Source: an uncultured Oscillospiraceae bacterium | GTDB taxonomy: Bacteria > Bacillota_A > Clostridia > Oscillospirales > Acutalibacteraceae | Direction: 5' to 3' | NCBI GenBank assembly: GCA_910587995.1 | Contig: CAJUNS010000023.1 | Location: forward strand, 1-38,978 | Length of the DNA: 38,978 nt | In this document: one piece after another, positions 7,612-14,568 of the stretch | How positions within the stretch are numbered: the first letter of the stretch is position 1 | Layout: the number at the start of each line of letters is the position of its first letter | Position numbers and translations under genes: made by a program | Notes under the pieces: generated by a model | Seen by the model: only the letters and a program-made list of their open reading frames with translations | Database searches by the model: none | Told to the model about the DNA's origin: nothing

Positions 7612-8088
7612 TTATGCTTTGTGTTTCGAGGATACCGGGAGCAGTAAAATGGCAAACCCCAGCAGCAGACACCAGAGGAAGTCAATGGAAACAACCTGCT
7701 CCCAGAACATCACCAGCCAGAAGTTTGCCTCCCCAGCGGGGAGAACTCCGGCGGCGTAAGAAATGGTGAGATAGAAATGGTCGCCCCAATGAAACAGGTT
7801 GAGCAAAACGGAAGCCAGCCCCAATCCCAGAAGGATCCATTCCAGCCTCTTCCAGTTTAGGCTGACAGAGAGCAGCGTTTCCTGGGACCGCTGGCGGATT
7901 ACCCAGCAAAGGGCGGCGCCAAGCAGAACCCGGAGAAAGCGGGCCAAAAGGGAAAGGTACGGCACCCCTCCTCCTGTCTCCAGGGAGAGTAGGGCGGCAA
8001 AGGGAAAGGCGGATAGAAGATACAGCAGGAGAATCCCCAGAAACACGCAGCCCAGCAAGGGAATTATTTTTTTATTCTTGGTTAACAT
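7612..8088 (-). CDS. Small integral membrane protein of unknown function
   Basis: A 158-residue hydrophobic protein with about four membrane segments, near residues 7-30, 43-65, 80-98 and 134-152. Basic stretches (MLTKNKK at the start, RQRSQE in the middle, KHK at the end) suggest the N-terminus lies inside. No protease, transporter or enzyme motif is recognised; some likeness to the N-terminal part of CPBP-type membrane proteases was considered, but the EExxxR motif is absent. ATG 8088 is set by GGAGGTG seven bases upstream. The gene has its own probable promoter at 8367-8395 and a leader of about 270 bases with a small ORF and alternative hairpins, which points to regulated expression. Confidence 0.7.
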   Translation of the reverse strand: MLTKNKKIIPLLGCVFLGILLLYLLSAFPFAALLSLETGGGVPYLSLLARFLRVLLGAALCWVIRQRSQETLLSVSLNWKRLEWILLGLGLASVLLNLFHWGDHFYLTISYAAGVLPAGEANFWLVMFWEQVVSIDFLWCLLLGFAILLLPVSSKHKA

Positions 8089-8159
8089 AGCGCACCTCCA
8101 TGGCCATGCCAGGAAAGAAGCGGCTGGCGCGGGAGAGGAAAAAGCGCGCTGCCCCACCC

Positions 8160-8211
8160 GGCTTCCCCTTCATCTCGAGAGAAGGGGAAGCCAACAAACC
8201 GCCTGGCTTCC
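8160..8211 (-). promoter_or_regulatory. Mutually exclusive stem-loops in the leader of the membrane-protein gene
   Basis: In transcript order, arm 1 (8211-8205, GGAAGCC) can pair with part of arm 2 (8192-8186), while arm 2 (8192-8181) can instead pair over 12 perfect base pairs with arm 3 (8171-8160). The two pairings share bases 8192-8186 and cannot form together. They lie between a short leader ORF and the gene's ribosome site, the usual geometry for attenuation. The 12-bp stem is not directly followed by a T-run, so a classical terminator is not shown. Confidence 0.5.
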
Positions 8212-8226
8212 GCAGGCTCTTTTTTG

Positions 8227-8283
8227 TTAGAGAGCTTCCCAACGGCAGTTCTCGCCGTTTTCTGCCAATGATGGTAAGTCCAA
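8227..8283 (-). CDS. Putative leader peptide, 18 residues
   Basis: A TTG start at 8283 follows GGAGG nine bases upstream, and the frame reads MDLPSLAENGENCRWEAL before TAA at 8229-8227. The stop is followed at once by the alternative stems at 8211-8160, so a ribosome stalled here could change which stem forms. No homologue is recognised. A frame this short can arise by chance, so the call rests on the ribosome site and its position in the leader. Confidence 0.35.
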   Translation of the reverse strand: MDLPSLAENGENCRWEAL

Positions 8284-8366
8284 TCGCTCTTTCCTCCTTC
8301 AAAACCGTTTTCCGTCCCGCCAGCCCTTGCCGGGCCAGGGGCGAAGCCCTTTTTCTGCCTGACTCT

Positions 8367-8395
8367 AGTGTAGCATACTTGACAAAAGAATGCAA
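8367..8395 (-). promoter_or_regulatory. Probable promoter for the small membrane-protein gene
   Basis: Minus-strand TTGCAT (8395-8390) and TACACT (8372-8367) are separated by 17 bases. It sits between the end of icd and the leader ORF, and would give a transcript with roughly 270 untranslated bases. Confidence 0.55.
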
Positions 8396-8445
8396 CAGGT
8401 ATCCCAAAAACTATTCATGAAATGTGGTAAAGCTCCAAGGGCGCG

Positions 8446-9663
8446 TCAAAGGGATGCGTCCAGGTTTTCCTTGATGGCCAGCAGAAACTCCTGGGTGCCC
8501 ACCTTGCGGATCTCCGGCAGAGTGGACATGGAGGCCAGGTCGCCGGTCATTACGCCGGATTCAATGGTGCGGATGGTGGCCTGCTCCAGCTTGTCCGCAA
8601 AGTCCTGCAAGGGGGCGTTGCCATCCAGCTGGCCCCGCTTGCGCAGCGCGCCGGTCCAGGCGAAGAGGGTTGCCACAGAGTTGGTGGAAGTGGGCTCGCC
8701 CTTCTGGTGCTTGTAATAGTGCCGGGTAACCGTGCCATGGGCCGCTTCGTACTCATAGGCTCCGTCCGGGGCCACCAGCACAGAGGTCATCATGCCCAGG
8801 CTGCCAAAGGCAGTGGCCACCATGTCGCTCATTACATCGCCATCGTAGTTTTTGCAGGCCCAAATAAACCCGCCCTCGCTGCGGACCACCCGGGCCACCG
8901 CGTCGTCGATGAGAGTGTAGAAGTACTCAATGCCAGCCGCCGCGAATTTCTCCGCGTACTCCTGGTTGTAGATTTCCTGGAAGATATCCTTGAACCGGTG
9001 GTCATACTGCTTGGAAATGGTGTCTTTGGTGGAGAACCACAGGTCCTGCTTGGTGTCCAGGGCAAAGTTGAAGCAGGACCGGGCAAAGCTCTCAATACTC
9101 TGGTCCACGTTGTACTGCCCTTGCAGCACGCCGGGACCGTTGTCAAACTGGTGCACCGGGTATTTTTGCTGGGTTCCGTCCGCCAGGGTAACCAGCAGCT
9201 CCGCTTTGGCTCCAGCGGGAACAATGGCCTCGGCGTTTTTGTACACGTCCCCATAGGCGTGGCGGGCAATGGTGATGGGCTTTTTCCAGCTGGGAATGTA
9301 GGGGGTGATGCCCTTTACCACAATGGGGGCCCGGAATACCGTGCCATCCAAAATGGCGCGGATGGTGCCGTTGGGAGATTTCCACATTTCCTTAAGGTTA
9401 TACTCCTTCACCCGGGCGGCGTTGGGGGTGATGGTGGCGCACTTTACCGCCACGCCGTACTTTTTGGCGGCGTTGGCCGAGTCCACGGTTACCTGGTCGT
9501 TGGTCTCGTCCCGGTGGGGCAGGCCCAGGTCGTAGTACTCCAGGTTCAGGTCGATGTAAGGCTCCAGCAGCAGGTCCTTAATCATCTTCCAGATAACCCG
9601 GGTCATCTCGTCGCCGTCCATCTCCACCAAAGGCGTTTTCATCTGTATCTTTTCAAATGCCAT
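8446..9663 (-). CDS. icd: Isocitrate dehydrogenase, NADP-dependent (eukaryotic-type)
   Basis: A 405-residue enzyme turning isocitrate and NADP+ into 2-oxoglutarate, CO2 and NADPH. The sequence matches the dimeric eukaryote-like IDH family rather than the E. coli type: it begins KTPLVEMDGDEMTRVIWKMI, has KSPNGTIRAILDGTVFR (substrate-binding Ser, Asn and Arg near residue 95), a tyrosine in IEYFYTLIDDAVARVVRSEGG, the metal-binding Asp residues in KNYDGDVMSDMVATAFGSLG and the cofactor loop EAAHGTVTRHYYKHQKG. The start at 9663 has AAGGAGG seven bases upstream. It is the last gene of a minus-strand unit with aconitase and a NUDIX gene, 10 bases after the NUDIX stop. With aconitase it makes 2-oxoglutarate for glutamate synthesis, the usual role of this half-cycle in anaerobic Clostridia. 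Confidence 0.95.
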   Translation of the reverse strand: MAFEKIQMKTPLVEMDGDEMTRVIWKMIKDLLLEPYIDLNLEYYDLGLPHRDETNDQVTVDSANAAKKYGVAVKCATITPNAARVKEYNLKEMWKSPNGTIRAILDGTVFRAPIVVKGITPYIPSWKKPITIARHAYGDVYKNAEAIVPAGAKAELLVTLADGTQQKYPVHQFDNGPGVLQGQYNVDQSIESFARSCFNFALDTKQDLWFSTKDTISKQYDHRFKDIFQEIYNQEYAEKFAAAGIEYFYTLIDDAVARVVRSEGGFIWACKNYDGDVMSDMVATAFGSLGMMTSVLVAPDGAYEYEAAHGTVTRHYYKHQKGEPTSTNSVATLFAWTGALRKRGQLDGNAPLQDFADKLEQATIRTIESGVMTGDLASMSTLPEIRKVGTQEFLLAIKENLDASL

Positions 9664-9673
9664 AAGTTCCTCC

Positions 9674-10132
9674 TTATTTTCTGCGCATTGCCGCATATTT
9701 CTCTATGGAATCCCGCTGGGGCGGGGAGAGGTTCTCGGGTATAGCGTCCAGGGGGAAGAAGCGCAGTTCTTCCACCTCTTCCTCTTGCCGCCGCAAGCTG
9801 CCGTGATACTTTTTGCAACGGTATATGATGTCCACTACGTGTACCTCGTCGCCGTTCGGGTAGATATAGTGCTGGTTTTTCCCGGAAAAGACAGAAAACA
9901 GCTCCAGTTCATCGGCTATCAAGCCGGTCTCTTCAAACAGCTCCCGCTTGGCGGCTTCCTCGGTGCTTTCGCCTAACTCTATAGAGCCCCCCGCAATGCC
10001 CCAGCAGTGGTTGTCCGCCCGCCGCTGGAGCAGGATTTCCCCTTCCGGGTTTTCAATAATCACGCCAGCCCCGCACAGCAGTACAGGCGCATGGCCCACA
10101 TGGTCCCGCAGGAATTTCATATAGCCAGTCAT
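9674..10132 (-). CDS. NUDIX hydrolase
   Basis: A 152-residue pyrophosphohydrolase. The full NUDIX box is visible at about residues 48-70, GGSIELGESTEEAAKRELFE followed by ETGL, matching G-x5-E-x7-RE-U-x-EE-x-G-U, so the metal-binding glutamates are intact. The region before it (VLLCGAGVIIENPEGEILLQRR) is the usual first strands of the fold, and WGIAGG leads into the box. The substrate, a nucleoside diphosphate linked to some group X, cannot be read from sequence. It starts six bases after the aconitase stop and ends 10 bases before icd, so it is embedded in the acn-icd operon. Why a NUDIX enzyme sits between the two citrate-branch enzymes is not clear. Confidence 0.9.
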   Translation of the reverse strand: MTGYMKFLRDHVGHAPVLLCGAGVIIENPEGEILLQRRADNHCWGIAGGSIELGESTEEAAKRELFEETGLIADELELFSVFSGKNQHYIYPNGDEVHVVDIIYRCKKYHGSLRRQEEEVEELRFFPLDAIPENLSPPQRDSIEKYAAMRRK

Positions 10133-10138
10133 ATCCTG

Positions 10139-12076
10139 TCACTTCTTTCCAGCCGCCTTTGTGTAGTTCAGCAGCCCGCCTGCCAGCACCATGTCCCGCT
10201 GGCGGGGGGTGAGCACAGCGTCCAGCTTCATCTCCACATGCTTGGTCTGGTTGATTAGGGTAACCGGCAGGCCCTCCCGGATCTCTTTTTGCACATGGGG
10301 CAGCACCAGCTCGTCCATCTGGCCGATGGCGTCGTAATCGGCCTCGTTCTGGAACTGCAGGGGCAAAATGCCGGTGTTGGCCAGGTTGGCCGCGTGAATG
10401 CGGGCGTAGCTTTTGGCAATGACCGCCTTAACCCCCAAATACAGCGGGGCCAGCGCGGCGTGCTCCCGGGAGGAGCCCTGGCCGTAATTCTGCCCGGCAA
10501 TGACGATTCCGCCGCCCTCCCGCTTGCAGCGGGCTGGGAACTCCTTGTCGCACACCCCAAAGCAGAACTGGGAGAGGTAGGGCACATTGGAGCGGTAGGG
10601 AAGAATTTTCGCGCCGGCGGGCATAATATGGTCGGTGGTAATGTTGTCGCCCACCTTCAACACGGCCTTGCGGGCGATGCTCTCTTCTAAGGGCTCCGCA
10701 ATGGGCAGGGGCTTGATGTTGGGCCCGCGCTTTACCTCCACGGTCTCCATCAGCGCCTCTTCAATGGGGGGAACGATCATGTTGTCGTTAATCAAAAAGC
10801 GTTCCGGCATGGGGATGGACGCCACACCGCCCAGGCCGCGGGGGTCGGTGAACACGCCCGCGATGGCGGAGGCCGCGGCGGTCTCCGGGCTCACCAGATA
10901 AATCTGCCCGTCCGCTGTGCCGGAGCGGCCCTCAAAGTTCCGGTTAAAGGTCCGCAGGGAGACGCCCGCCGAGTTGGGGGACTGGCCCATGCCGATGCAG
11001 GGCCCGCAGGCGCATTCCAGCACCCGGGCTCCGGCGGCGATGATGTCCGCCAGGGCCCCGTTGGCGGCCAGCATATGGTAGACCTGCTTGGAGCCGCAGG
11101 CAATGGACAGGCTCACATCCGGGTGGACGGTTTTGCCCTTCAAAACGGCGGCAACGCGCATCATGTCCAGATAAGAGGAGTTGGTGCAGGAGCCAATGCA
11201 CACCTGGTCGATCTTCATGCCAGCCAGCTGGCTGACCGGCTTCACCGCGTCCGGGCTGTGAGGGCAGGCGGCCAGGGGCTCCAGGGAGAAGAGGTCGATG
11301 GTAAGGGTCTCGTCATACACCGCGTCCGGGTCGGAAGAGAGCTCCACCCACTGGTCCCCCCGGCCCTGGGCCTCCAAAAAGCTCTTGGTAATCTCATCGG
11401 AAGGGAAAATGGAGGTGGTAGCCCCCAGCTCGGCCCCCATGTTGGTGATGGTGGCCCGCTCGGGCACCGTGAGGGTTTTGGCGCCCTCTCCGCCGTACTC
11501 AATAATTTTGCCCACGCCGCCCTTTACACTGAGCTTTTGCAGCACGGCCAGAATCACGTCTTTGGCCGAGACCCAGGGGGAAAGCTCTCCGGTGAGCTCC
11601 ACCTTTGTCATGCTGGGCATGTTGATGTGGTACTCGCCGCCGCCCATGGCCACAGCCACGTCCATGCCCCCGGCCCCAAAGGCCAGCATGCCGATGCCCC
11701 CGCCGGTGGGGGTGTGGCTGTCCGAGCCGATCAGGGTTTTGCCCGGCGCGCCGAAGCGCTCCAAGTGCACCTGGTGGCAGATGCCGTTGCCGGGCCGGGA
11801 GAAGTAGAGCCCGTGCTTCTTGGCCACGGTCTGGATGTACCGGTGGTCGTCCGCGTTCTCAAACCCGCTTTGCAGGGTGTTGTGGTCCACATAGGCCACG
11901 CTGCGCTGGGTCTTCACCCGGGGCACGCCCATGGCCTCAAACTCCAAATAGGCCATGGTGCCCGTGGCGTCCTGGGTCAGGGTCTGGTCAATGCGCAGGC
12001 CCACGTCCTCCCCAACCGCCATTTTGCCGCTGACCAGGTGGGCTTCAATGATCTTCTGTGCGATGGTTTTTCCCAT
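10139..12076 (-). CDS. Aconitate hydratase
   Basis: A 645-residue iron-sulfur enzyme interconverting citrate and isocitrate through cis-aconitate. It belongs to the shorter, mitochondrial/AcnA-like bacterial group. Visible marks are SDSHTPTGGGIGMLAFGAGG near residue 115, the first cluster cysteine in VCIGSCTNSS, the pair in ECACGPCIGMG near 365, then the substrate arginines around RNFEGRSG, and the swivelling C-terminal domain with GQNYGQGSSREHAAL. ATG 12076 is preferred, with AAGGAA seven bases upstream; an in-frame TTG two codons earlier is less well placed. It starts 25 bases after the DUF5655 stop and is followed six bases later by the NUDIX gene. Citrate synthase is not in the window. 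Confidence 0.95.
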   Translation of the reverse strand: MGKTIAQKIIEAHLVSGKMAVGEDVGLRIDQTLTQDATGTMAYLEFEAMGVPRVKTQRSVAYVDHNTLQSGFENADDHRYIQTVAKKHGLYFSRPGNGICHQVHLERFGAPGKTLIGSDSHTPTGGGIGMLAFGAGGMDVAVAMGGGEYHINMPSMTKVELTGELSPWVSAKDVILAVLQKLSVKGGVGKIIEYGGEGAKTLTVPERATITNMGAELGATTSIFPSDEITKSFLEAQGRGDQWVELSSDPDAVYDETLTIDLFSLEPLAACPHSPDAVKPVSQLAGMKIDQVCIGSCTNSSYLDMMRVAAVLKGKTVHPDVSLSIACGSKQVYHMLAANGALADIIAAGARVLECACGPCIGMGQSPNSAGVSLRTFNRNFEGRSGTADGQIYLVSPETAAASAIAGVFTDPRGLGGVASIPMPERFLINDNMIVPPIEEALMETVEVKRGPNIKPLPIAEPLEESIARKAVLKVGDNITTDHIMPAGAKILPYRSNVPYLSQFCFGVCDKEFPARCKREGGGIVIAGQNYGQGSSREHAALAPLYLGVKAVIAKSYARIHAANLANTGILPLQFQNEADYDAIGQMDELVLPHVQKEIREGLPVTLINQTKHVEMKLDAVLTPRQRDMVLAGGLLNYTKAAGKK

Positions 12077-12100
12077 TTGCAAGTTCCTTTCTGAATGAAT

Positions 12101-12481
12101 TTATTTATTTTGTGAAAATTGACTTGCTTCTATGATCCAATCCACCAGCTCCTTGTCTAGCTGGGCGGAGTCGGAAAGCATCATGTGGTGGGTCCAGCGG
12201 CCGGGGTAGGGCTCGGTGGCCGCGTCAACGCGGGGGGAGTCCAACCGGCGGCCTAGGCCGAGGGTCAGGGTAAAAAACAGGGGAGGGCGCTCCTTTTTGG
12301 GCCGTACTGGGGTAAAGGACACACAGGCGAACAGGCGCTTTTGATAAAAGGAAACCTGCGTCTTCCGCACCCGGACCTGTACACCCTCCAGCCGGGAGAA
12401 AATCAGGCTTTCCAGCTCCTCGTACAGGGGCAGGAGCCGGGGTTTTTCCCGAAAGAAAAGGAGTATGCCTTCGCGTATCAT
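12101..12481 (-). CDS. DUF5655-like protein
   Basis: A 126-residue soluble protein. It reads as a DUF5655-type domain: FFREKPRLLPLYEELESLIF at the start, VRVRKTQVSFYQKRLFACVSF in the middle, and PYPGRWTHHMMLSDSAQLD-KELVDWIIEA at the end. Members are small and their function is unknown; the fold recalls proteins that bind nucleic acids or act with restriction-like proteins, but nothing catalytic can be seen here. Its ATG at 12481 overlaps the stop of the HAD gene by four bases (ATGA), so the two are translationally coupled, and GAAGGAAG lies just upstream. It is probably part of the same operon as aconitase. Confidence 0.75.
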   Translation of the reverse strand: MIREGILLFFREKPRLLPLYEELESLIFSRLEGVQVRVRKTQVSFYQKRLFACVSFTPVRPKKERPPLFFTLTLGLGRRLDSPRVDAATEPYPGRWTHHMMLSDSAQLDKELVDWIIEASQFSQNK

Positions 12482-13200
12482 TTTTCTTCCTTCGTCAGGG
12501 CGGCCAGGGCCTCCATCAGCTCCCGCCAACTGGCAATGGCCAAGTGGGGGAAGCCCAGCGCCCCGTCCTTCTGCCCCGCCTGATACCACACGGGGAACAT
12601 CCCCGCAGCCTGGGCGCCTTGGATGTCGGCCTGGGGGTTGTCCCCGCAAAACCAGATTTTTCCCCCAGGGAGGCGGGCTTTTTTTAAGGCGATTTGAAAG
12701 AGAAGCGGGTCTGGCTTGCGGATTCCGTACTCACTGGAGGCCAAAACAAAGGCGAAGCGGTGGGAGGGGAACAGGTCCTTCAGCCGGTGCTCCAGCGCCT
12801 GGCCCGACCAGCCGATGTTGCTGATTACTCCGGTGGAGATCTTCAGCCTGTCCAGCAGCTCCAAAAGCTCCGCCGCCAGGGGAACCGGTTCGCTGGGGCT
12901 GGAATGGTCCATCAGCACTACTTCCATATCCCCTAAGGACAGGGTGGGCTCCAAGTCCAGGGCGTCAAACACGGTTCGCAGCTGATGCCACTCATGAATT
13001 TCAAACCCGCCCTTGCGGATGGCGGAGAGGCTGCGGGAGCCGGAGAAACGCTGCCAAAGGCCGTCCGCCAGCTGGTGGGCCTCTTCGGGAGCCACCCCGT
13101 CGGGATTTTTGCAGATGTACCGGAACACGGCCCGCCAGCCCCGGAGAAAGTCCGGCGGTGGCTCCTGGGCCAAGGTGCCGCCATAATCGAATAAAATCAT
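12478..13200 (-). CDS. HAD superfamily hydrolase
   Basis: A 240-residue phosphatase-like protein of the haloacid dehalogenase family. Motif I reads ILFDYGGTLA: the nucleophile Asp is present, but the usual second Asp of D-x-D-x-T is a Gly, a form known from several HAD branches. Motif II is TGVISNIGW, motif III is the Lys in YGIRKPDPLLFQIAL and motif IV is IWFCGDNPQADIQGAQAAGM. The cap is helical and inserted between motifs I and II, as in subclass I enzymes. The substrate is not known. The start is uncertain: ATG 13200 gives the shortest N-terminus, but a TTG at 13230 has a GGGGG box ten bases upstream and would overlap the AEC transporter gene. The stop overlaps the next gene by four bases. 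Confidence 0.85.
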   Translation of the reverse strand: MILFDYGGTLAQEPPPDFLRGWRAVFRYICKNPDGVAPEEAHQLADGLWQRFSGSRSLSAIRKGGFEIHEWHQLRTVFDALDLEPTLSLGDMEVVLMDHSSPSEPVPLAAELLELLDRLKISTGVISNIGWSGQALEHRLKDLFPSHRFAFVLASSEYGIRKPDPLLFQIALKKARLPGGKIWFCGDNPQADIQGAQAAGMFPVWYQAGQKDGALGFPHLAIASWRELMEALAALTKEEK

Positions 13201-13216
13201 GTCGGGCTTTGTCAAA

Positions 13217-14155
13217 TTAGAAAAACGCAAAATAGTTCAACCCCCAAATCAAGAGAAACATGGTGCCAATGGACAGCACCGAGCTAAAGATGACCAATTG
13301 CCCCGCCAGCTGGCCGTCCCCGCCCATTTGCTGGGCCATTGTAAAAGAGGAGACCGCGATGGGGGAGCCAAACAGAGACAGCAGCACCACCAGCTCCGCC
13401 CCCCGGAAGCCCATAAGAATGGCCGCGCCCAAAAAGGCGGCGGGAAAGAGAATCAGCTTCATAAGCAGGGTTAGGAAAAGGGAGCGGACGCGGCTGCCGG
13501 TTTCGCCAAAGTTTAAGGAGGCCCCCAGCACCACAAAGGCCAGCGGGGTAGCCACGCCGCCCAGGGTAGAGGCGGTGCTGTACACCACGCCGGGCAGGCG
13601 GAAGGAGAAATAATTGCACAAAATGCCCGCCGCGGAGGCCAAAATCAGCGGGTTTGTCACAATGCCCTTAAGCACCTGCCACAGGTTGGGCTTTTGGCCG
13701 TTGAACATCTCCAAAGCCAGCACGGCCAGGGCGTTGAACATGGGGATGATAACAGCGATGAGCAGGGAGGCCATTCCCGCCGCCTCGCTGCCAAACAGGC
13801 TCATGCTGATGGGGATGCCGTACAGCACAAAATTGCTGCGGAACATGCCTTGAAGCATAACCCCCCGGCGGGCGTTTTCCGGCTCGGTGAGCAGCACCAG
13901 CACCAGGGCAGCCAGAAACTGAATCAGCACCCCGGCCACAGAAAAGAGCAGCAAGCTGCTGCGCACCCCTTCCTGCAGGTCGGAGTCGTAAACATTGATG
14001 AAGACCAGAAGAGGCAGAAAGGTTTTAAAGATCAGCTTGTTTACCTGCCGGGCGGAGCCCTCGTTCAGCAGGCCGGTGAGCTTGACCACATAGCCTAGGG
14101 CCATCATCAAAAACAGCGGCAAAACCGTGTTAAGCGCGATAAAAAGGCTTTCCAT
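13217..14155 (-). CDS. AEC family transporter (auxin efflux carrier type)
   Basis: A 312-residue membrane protein with about ten predicted membrane helices, in two halves of five. Typical features are the first helix ALNTVLPLFLMMALGYVVK, LIFKTFLPLLVF near residue 40, the segment GVMLQGMFRSNFVLYGIPIS near 110 in the first half, and NPLILASAAGILCNYF and GGVATPLAFVVLGASL in the second. Bacterial members carry small carboxylates such as malate or related acids by secondary transport. Being the first gene of the unit that ends with aconitase and isocitrate dehydrogenase, a di- or tricarboxylate role is a reasonable inference, not a demonstrated one. ATG 14155 has GGGGAG about seven bases upstream, and a good promoter lies at 14206-14234. 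Confidence 0.9.
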   Translation of the reverse strand: MESLFIALNTVLPLFLMMALGYVVKLTGLLNEGSARQVNKLIFKTFLPLLVFINVYDSDLQEGVRSSLLLFSVAGVLIQFLAALVLVLLTEPENARRGVMLQGMFRSNFVLYGIPISMSLFGSEAAGMASLLIAVIIPMFNALAVLALEMFNGQKPNLWQVLKGIVTNPLILASAAGILCNYFSFRLPGVVYSTASTLGGVATPLAFVVLGASLNFGETGSRVRSLFLTLLMKLILFPAAFLGAAILMGFRGAELVVLLSLFGSPIAVSSFTMAQQMGGDGQLAGQLVIFSSVLSIGTMFLLIWGLNYFAFF

Positions 14156-14205
14156 ATGTAATCTCCCCAATGAAACTCTTGGCAGGCCAAGAGGATGTGA
14201 CATAG

Positions 14206-14234
14206 ATTATACCACATTTTCCCCATACATGCAA
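14206..14234 (-). promoter_or_regulatory. Promoter of the AEC-HAD-acn-icd operon
   Basis: Minus-strand TTGCAT (14234-14229) and TATAAT (14211-14206) are spaced by 17 bases, about 50 bases before the AEC start codon. Beyond it, a long C-rich/G-rich hairpin (GTGTTCCCCCGCCC against its complement with one extra G) occupies 14282-14313, in the divergent space between this promoter and the ABC exporter promoter. Confidence 0.8.
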
Positions 14235-14357
14235 GGGAAGAGAGGGAGCGGGGAGCGTCCAAACCACAGAGACAATCATCTGTGTTCCCCCGCCCTACGG
14301 GCGGGGGGAACACGAAAAGCTCTCCGAAAACAGACGCTCCCCCCGGCGGATGAACGC

Positions 14358-14386
14358 TTGCCTTTTTAGAGAATCTATGATATACT
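14358..14386 (+). promoter_or_regulatory. Promoter of the ABC exporter gene
   Basis: TTGCCT (14358-14363) and TATACT (14381-14386) are spaced by 17 bases. Transcription would begin near 14393, leaving a leader of about 175 bases. Confidence 0.75.
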
Positions 14387-14397
14387 ATTATGGTTTA

Positions 14398-14523
14398 GCC
14401 AGGAGCGCAACCCGCTCGCCAAAAGCTCCTGGCAAGAGAGGACGGTGTCTATACCATGAAAGCAATCAAAACGGTAAACACAGACAACAAGGGAGGGATA
14501 TTTTGCTGAAAATGGCCGGATAG
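14398..14523 (+). promoter_or_regulatory. Structured leader of the ABC exporter with two tiny ORFs
   Basis: The leader opens with a perfect 9-bp stem, GCCAGGAGC (14398-14406) with GCTCCTGGC (14425-14433). A 17-codon frame at 14456-14509 reads MKAIKTVNTDNKGGIFC. Inside its end is GGGAGGG followed by TTG CTG AAA at 14503, a near copy of the true start region of the exporter (GGAGGG then TTG TTA AAA at 14556-14577), but this copy stops after six codons at 14523. A GGCCG-rich hairpin follows near 14514-14541. No known riboswitch class is recognised. Confidence 0.5.
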
Positions 14524-14568
14524 GCCGTTTTGGCACGGCCCTCCCGCATTCAAACGGAGGGAAATATT

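Noticed and set aside
14398..14550. Known riboswitch (guanidine or similar) in the ABC exporter leader
   Set aside because: The stem and ACGG fragments do not match the conserved parts of the ykkC or mini-ykkC classes as I know them.
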